From assembly GCA_944321175.1 (NCBI GenBank), contig CALUKI010000004.1:1-64000 (forward strand): a stretch of DNA of 64,000 bases, given 5' to 3'. The notes below the pieces were generated by a model. That model had not been told where the DNA came from, searched no databases, and saw nothing but the letters and a program-made list of their open reading frames with translations. Position 1 is the stretch's first letter. Every line of letters starts with the position of its first letter. Shown here one piece after another: positions 60,908 to 64,000 of the stretch. Made by a program: the position numbers and the translations under genes. Source of the DNA: an uncultured Alistipes sp. (GTDB lineage: Bacteria; Bacteroidota; Bacteroidia; Bacteroidales; Rikenellaceae).

Positions 60908-61659
60908 TACGGGCGGAACATATCTGCAAATCGTTCGAAGGGCGGACGGTGCTCGACGACATCTCGGTGGCGTTCGATGCCGGAAAGACGAACCTCATCA
61001 TCGGACGCAGCGGTTCGGGAAAAACCGTGCTGCTGAAGTGTCTGGTGGGACTGCATGCCGTCGATTCGGGTGAAATCCATTACGACGACATCTGTTACAC
61101 GTCGTTGGGATTCAAGGAGCGCAAGGCCGTGCGCAAGAACATAGGCATGATCTTTCAGGGCGGAGCGCTGCTCGACTCCTCGACGGTGGCGGAGAATGTA
61201 CGGCTGCCGCTCGACCTCTTCACCGAGCAGTCGGAGGCGGAGAAACGGGAACGTGTCGAATTCTGCCTGCACCGTGTAAGGCTGGAGGATGCCGACGATC
61301 TCTACCCTTCGGAGCTGTCGGGCGGCATGATCAAACGGGTGGCCATCGCACGGGCCATCGTTATGAATCCGCGCTACCTCTTCTGCGACGAACCCAATTC
61401 GGGCCTTGATCCGCAGACGTCGGTCGTCATCGACAACCTCATCCATGAAATTACGGAGGAGTACAACATCACGACGATCATCAATACGCACGACATGAAC
61501 TCCGTGATGGAGATCGGCCAGAAGATCGTGTATATCCACGAGGGCCGCAAATGGTGGGAAGGCACCAAGGAGGAGATCCTGCATGCCGACAACCGTGAGC
61601 TGAACGATTTCGTATTCGCTTCGGCAATGGCCAAACGGGCCAAACGGGCGATTGAATGA
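60904..61659 (+). CDS. mlaF: MlaF-family ABC transporter ATPase
   Basis: A 251-residue ATPase partner of MlaE. It has Walker A GRSGSGKT near 36, the Q-loop MIFQGGALLDSSTV typical of MlaF, the signature SELSGGMIKR, and Walker B LFCDEPNSGLDPQTS. The tail (TKEEILHADNRELNDFV) is MlaF-like. It probably drives phospholipid trafficking for outer-membrane asymmetry. Confidence 0.92.
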   Translation: MIRAEHICKSFEGRTVLDDISVAFDAGKTNLIIGRSGSGKTVLLKCLVGLHAVDSGEIHYDDICYTSLGFKERKAVRKNIGMIFQGGALLDSSTVAENVRLPLDLFTEQSEAEKRERVEFCLHRVRLEDADDLYPSELSGGMIKRVAIARAIVMNPRYLFCDEPNSGLDPQTSVVIDNLIHEITEEYNITTIINTHDMNSVMEIGQKIVYIHEGRKWWEGTKEEILHADNRELNDFVFASAMAKRAKRAIE

Positions 61660-61875
61660 ACTCCTGCTGCGGTGCATGTGCAGGGCCTTCCGGAGCGTGT
61701 CGGAGCGGAAATCCGTTGCGGGTTTCTCCTGTCGGCATGGGCGGTTCAGCCGCATGGAAGAGCCTGGTTTCCGGGTCATGAGGGTATGCTGGCCGCGTTG
61801 TTTCCCTAATGGGGCGGGAGTCGCGGCGGAGAATGTTGAAAACGGCTTCCATCTTAAAAATTCTTACTTATTTAT

Positions 61876-61906
61876 TTGTGAAATATATATAAAGTATATA
61901 CTTTTG
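61876..61906 (+). promoter_or_regulatory. gap promoter
   Basis: TTG (61876-61878) and TACTTTTG (61899-61906) are 20 bp apart, with an AT-rich spacer typical of a strong gene. The leader is about 115 nt. The rest of 61660-62027 holds no gene. Confidence 0.85.
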
Positions 61907-62015
61907 TGACGCGAATAACAGCGCGTTTTCGAGCCGAGCGCAGAGCGGAACGGGTTCGGGTATGGCGAGGCGGGAAAACGACGGCGGGAAAGCAAAGTTT
62001 TTTTCTAAACAATAA

Positions 62016-63077
<1,062 letters not shown>

Positions 63078-63113
63078 TCTTTGCGGGCGGTTCTGAACCG
63101 CATCGAATAAACG

Positions 63114-63148
63114 ACGGGGTGTCCTGCGAGAGGGCACCCCGTTTTTTT
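63114..63148 (+). terminator. gap terminator
   Basis: A 12-bp stem (ACGGGGTGTCCT with one G-T pair, 5-nt loop) runs into seven T. Confidence 0.9.
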
Positions 63149-63359
63149 GGCATCATTACCTTGCGGTACGGAGACTTTTTTGGGCGATACCTGTACGCTG
63201 CCGTCAGGCGGGCCGGTCGGGAGCAGGGGAGCAAGGACGGCCTCCGAAGGTTTCGGTTCCGTGGGCGGACGGGAACTCCATGGCGGCCCGTTGGCGACGG
63301 GTGGAGCGGCCGCCCTGCGCCGGTTTTCTGCGGGCGGCAGGGAGGGTGATGGCAGCGGC

Positions 63360-64000
63360 TCAACGCCACTCCTTTTTGCGGAGAAAGAGTCCGACGACCA
63401 CTCCGACAAGAATCATTATTCCCCAAGCCATTGCATAGCCGTATTTCCATTCCAGTTCGGGCATGCGCCGGAAATTCATACCCCAGACGCCGACAAGAAA
63501 AGTCAGCGGAATGAAGATCGTCGAGACGATTGTCAGCCGTTTCATGATGGCATTCATGCGCAGGTCGTTGTTCGAGATGTAGAGATCGACGAGCGAGGCG
63601 AGTGTTTCGCGGCAGAGATCGATCTGTTGTGCGGCGTATTGCAGGTGGTCGTTCACATCGTTCAGAAAGGGCCGGACGCTTTTGTGGAAGAGTTCGGAGT
63701 CGGAGTGGAGGATTCTGGCATATTGCTCGCGCAGCGGCAGAACCGTTTGCTTGAGTTGCAGGTAGCGGTGGCGCAGCTCCTGGATCCGGCTTCCCGTCTC
63801 TTTGCTGTCGGCCGATGCCAGCAGCTCGGTCTCCAGTTCGTCGAGGTCGTTGTCGAGGCGTGAAATCTGTGTGGCATAATTGGCTGTTATGCTGTTCAAC
63901 AGCACGCTGAAGAGATAGCCCGACGGCCGTGTGCGGAACTTGAGCACATTGTTGCGGATTGCCGGCGGTACGTCGTCGAAAAGTTTGCTTTCGCGCTCCA
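63360..64000 (-). CDS. corA: CorA-family magnesium/cobalt transporter, cut by the window end
   Basis: The frame is open to base 64000, so the N-terminal part lies outside the window. The visible 212 residues include the long cytoplasmic helix and two C-terminal membrane segments. The CorA signature is VGVWGMNFRRMPEL (GMN motif) between TIVSTIFIPLTFLVG and YAMAWGIMILVGVVVGLFL, with a basic tail RKKEWR. It converges on gap. Confidence 0.92.
   Translation of the reverse strand, partial: ERESKLFDDVPPAIRNNVLKFRTRPSGYLFSVLLNSITANYATQISRLDNDLDELETELLASADSKETGSRIQELRHRYLQLKQTVLPLREQYARILHSDSELFHKSVRPFLNDVNDHLQYAAQQIDLCRETLASLVDLYISNNDLRMNAIMKRLTIVSTIFIPLTFLVGVWGMNFRRMPELEWKYGYAMAWGIMILVGVVVGLFLRKKEWR

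Overview
The window reads as a chromosomal segment of a GC-rich Bacteroidales bacterium, most plausibly Alistipes or a close Rikenellaceae relative. The evidence is a SusC/SusD pair, a three-gene FrdCAB-type complex II, a short adenylate kinase, NVEALA and 6-bladed-propeller genes, and many promoters of the Bacteroidetes type (TTG, 19-21 bp, TAnnTTTG). The genus is inferred, not proven. I found no rRNA, tRNA, CRISPR array or intact transposon.

Layout. 0-8.5 kb: complex II (frdC-frdA-frdB, minus strand, with a partial duplicate of the frdB end at the left edge), 5-formyl-THF cyclo-ligase, gdhA, a PfkB-family kinase and pfkA. 8.6-11.9 kb: an envelope operon PspC-PadR-GIN-PspC. 12.3-14.7 kb: a CASTOR/POLLUX-like channel with a C-terminal RyR domain, preceded by a small RyR protein. 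14.8-20.1 kb: thiL, a 6-bladed propeller lipoprotein with an NVEALA peptide gene that has no ATG, adk, and a TlpA-like lipoprotein. 20.1-22.4 kb: rpsF-rpsR-rplI, hicAB with a palindromic operator, and a hicA relic. 22.4-35.8 kb: a fibronectin-type lipoprotein, a C-rich repeat tract, SusC/SusD, and two tandem calcineurin-like phosphoesterase lipoproteins. 36.2-43.8 kb: a GatYZ/GatD-like operon divergent from a glycerol-phosphate operon (glycerol-1-phosphate dehydrogenase, GlpT-like transporter, glycerophosphodiesterase). 44.9-47.1 kb: a protein kinase-AAA+ fusion with a YbjN-like partner. 47.4-48.0 kb: two homologous small RNA candidates, each behind a sigma-54 type promoter. 48.4-51.4 kb: a second glycerol-1-phosphate dehydrogenase paralogue, a Crp/Fnr regulator and an SDR enzyme with an exact FNR-type box. 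51.6-64 kb: mostly housekeeping genes (fabH-plsX-rpmF-yceD, HU, purB, YhhN, an EEP-family protein, DUF4834-mlaE-mlaF, gap, and a corA cut by the window end).

The strongest candidate for an undescribed system is the tandem RNA pair at 47.5-48.0 kb. The two copies share a 41-42 nt block predicted to be unpaired, terminator hairpins with compensatory base changes around the same GUGA tetraloop, and TGGCAC-N5-TTG(C/T) promoters. This architecture resembles the sigma-54 dependent Qrr RNAs of Vibrio. It is inferred from sequence alone. Other points of interest are the RyR channel pair, the kinase-AAA+ fusion, and an apparent organophosphate theme running from the SusCD/phosphoesterase locus to the glycerol-phosphate genes.

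Start codons were usually moved to the first internal ATG that fits the family and lies downstream of the predicted promoter.
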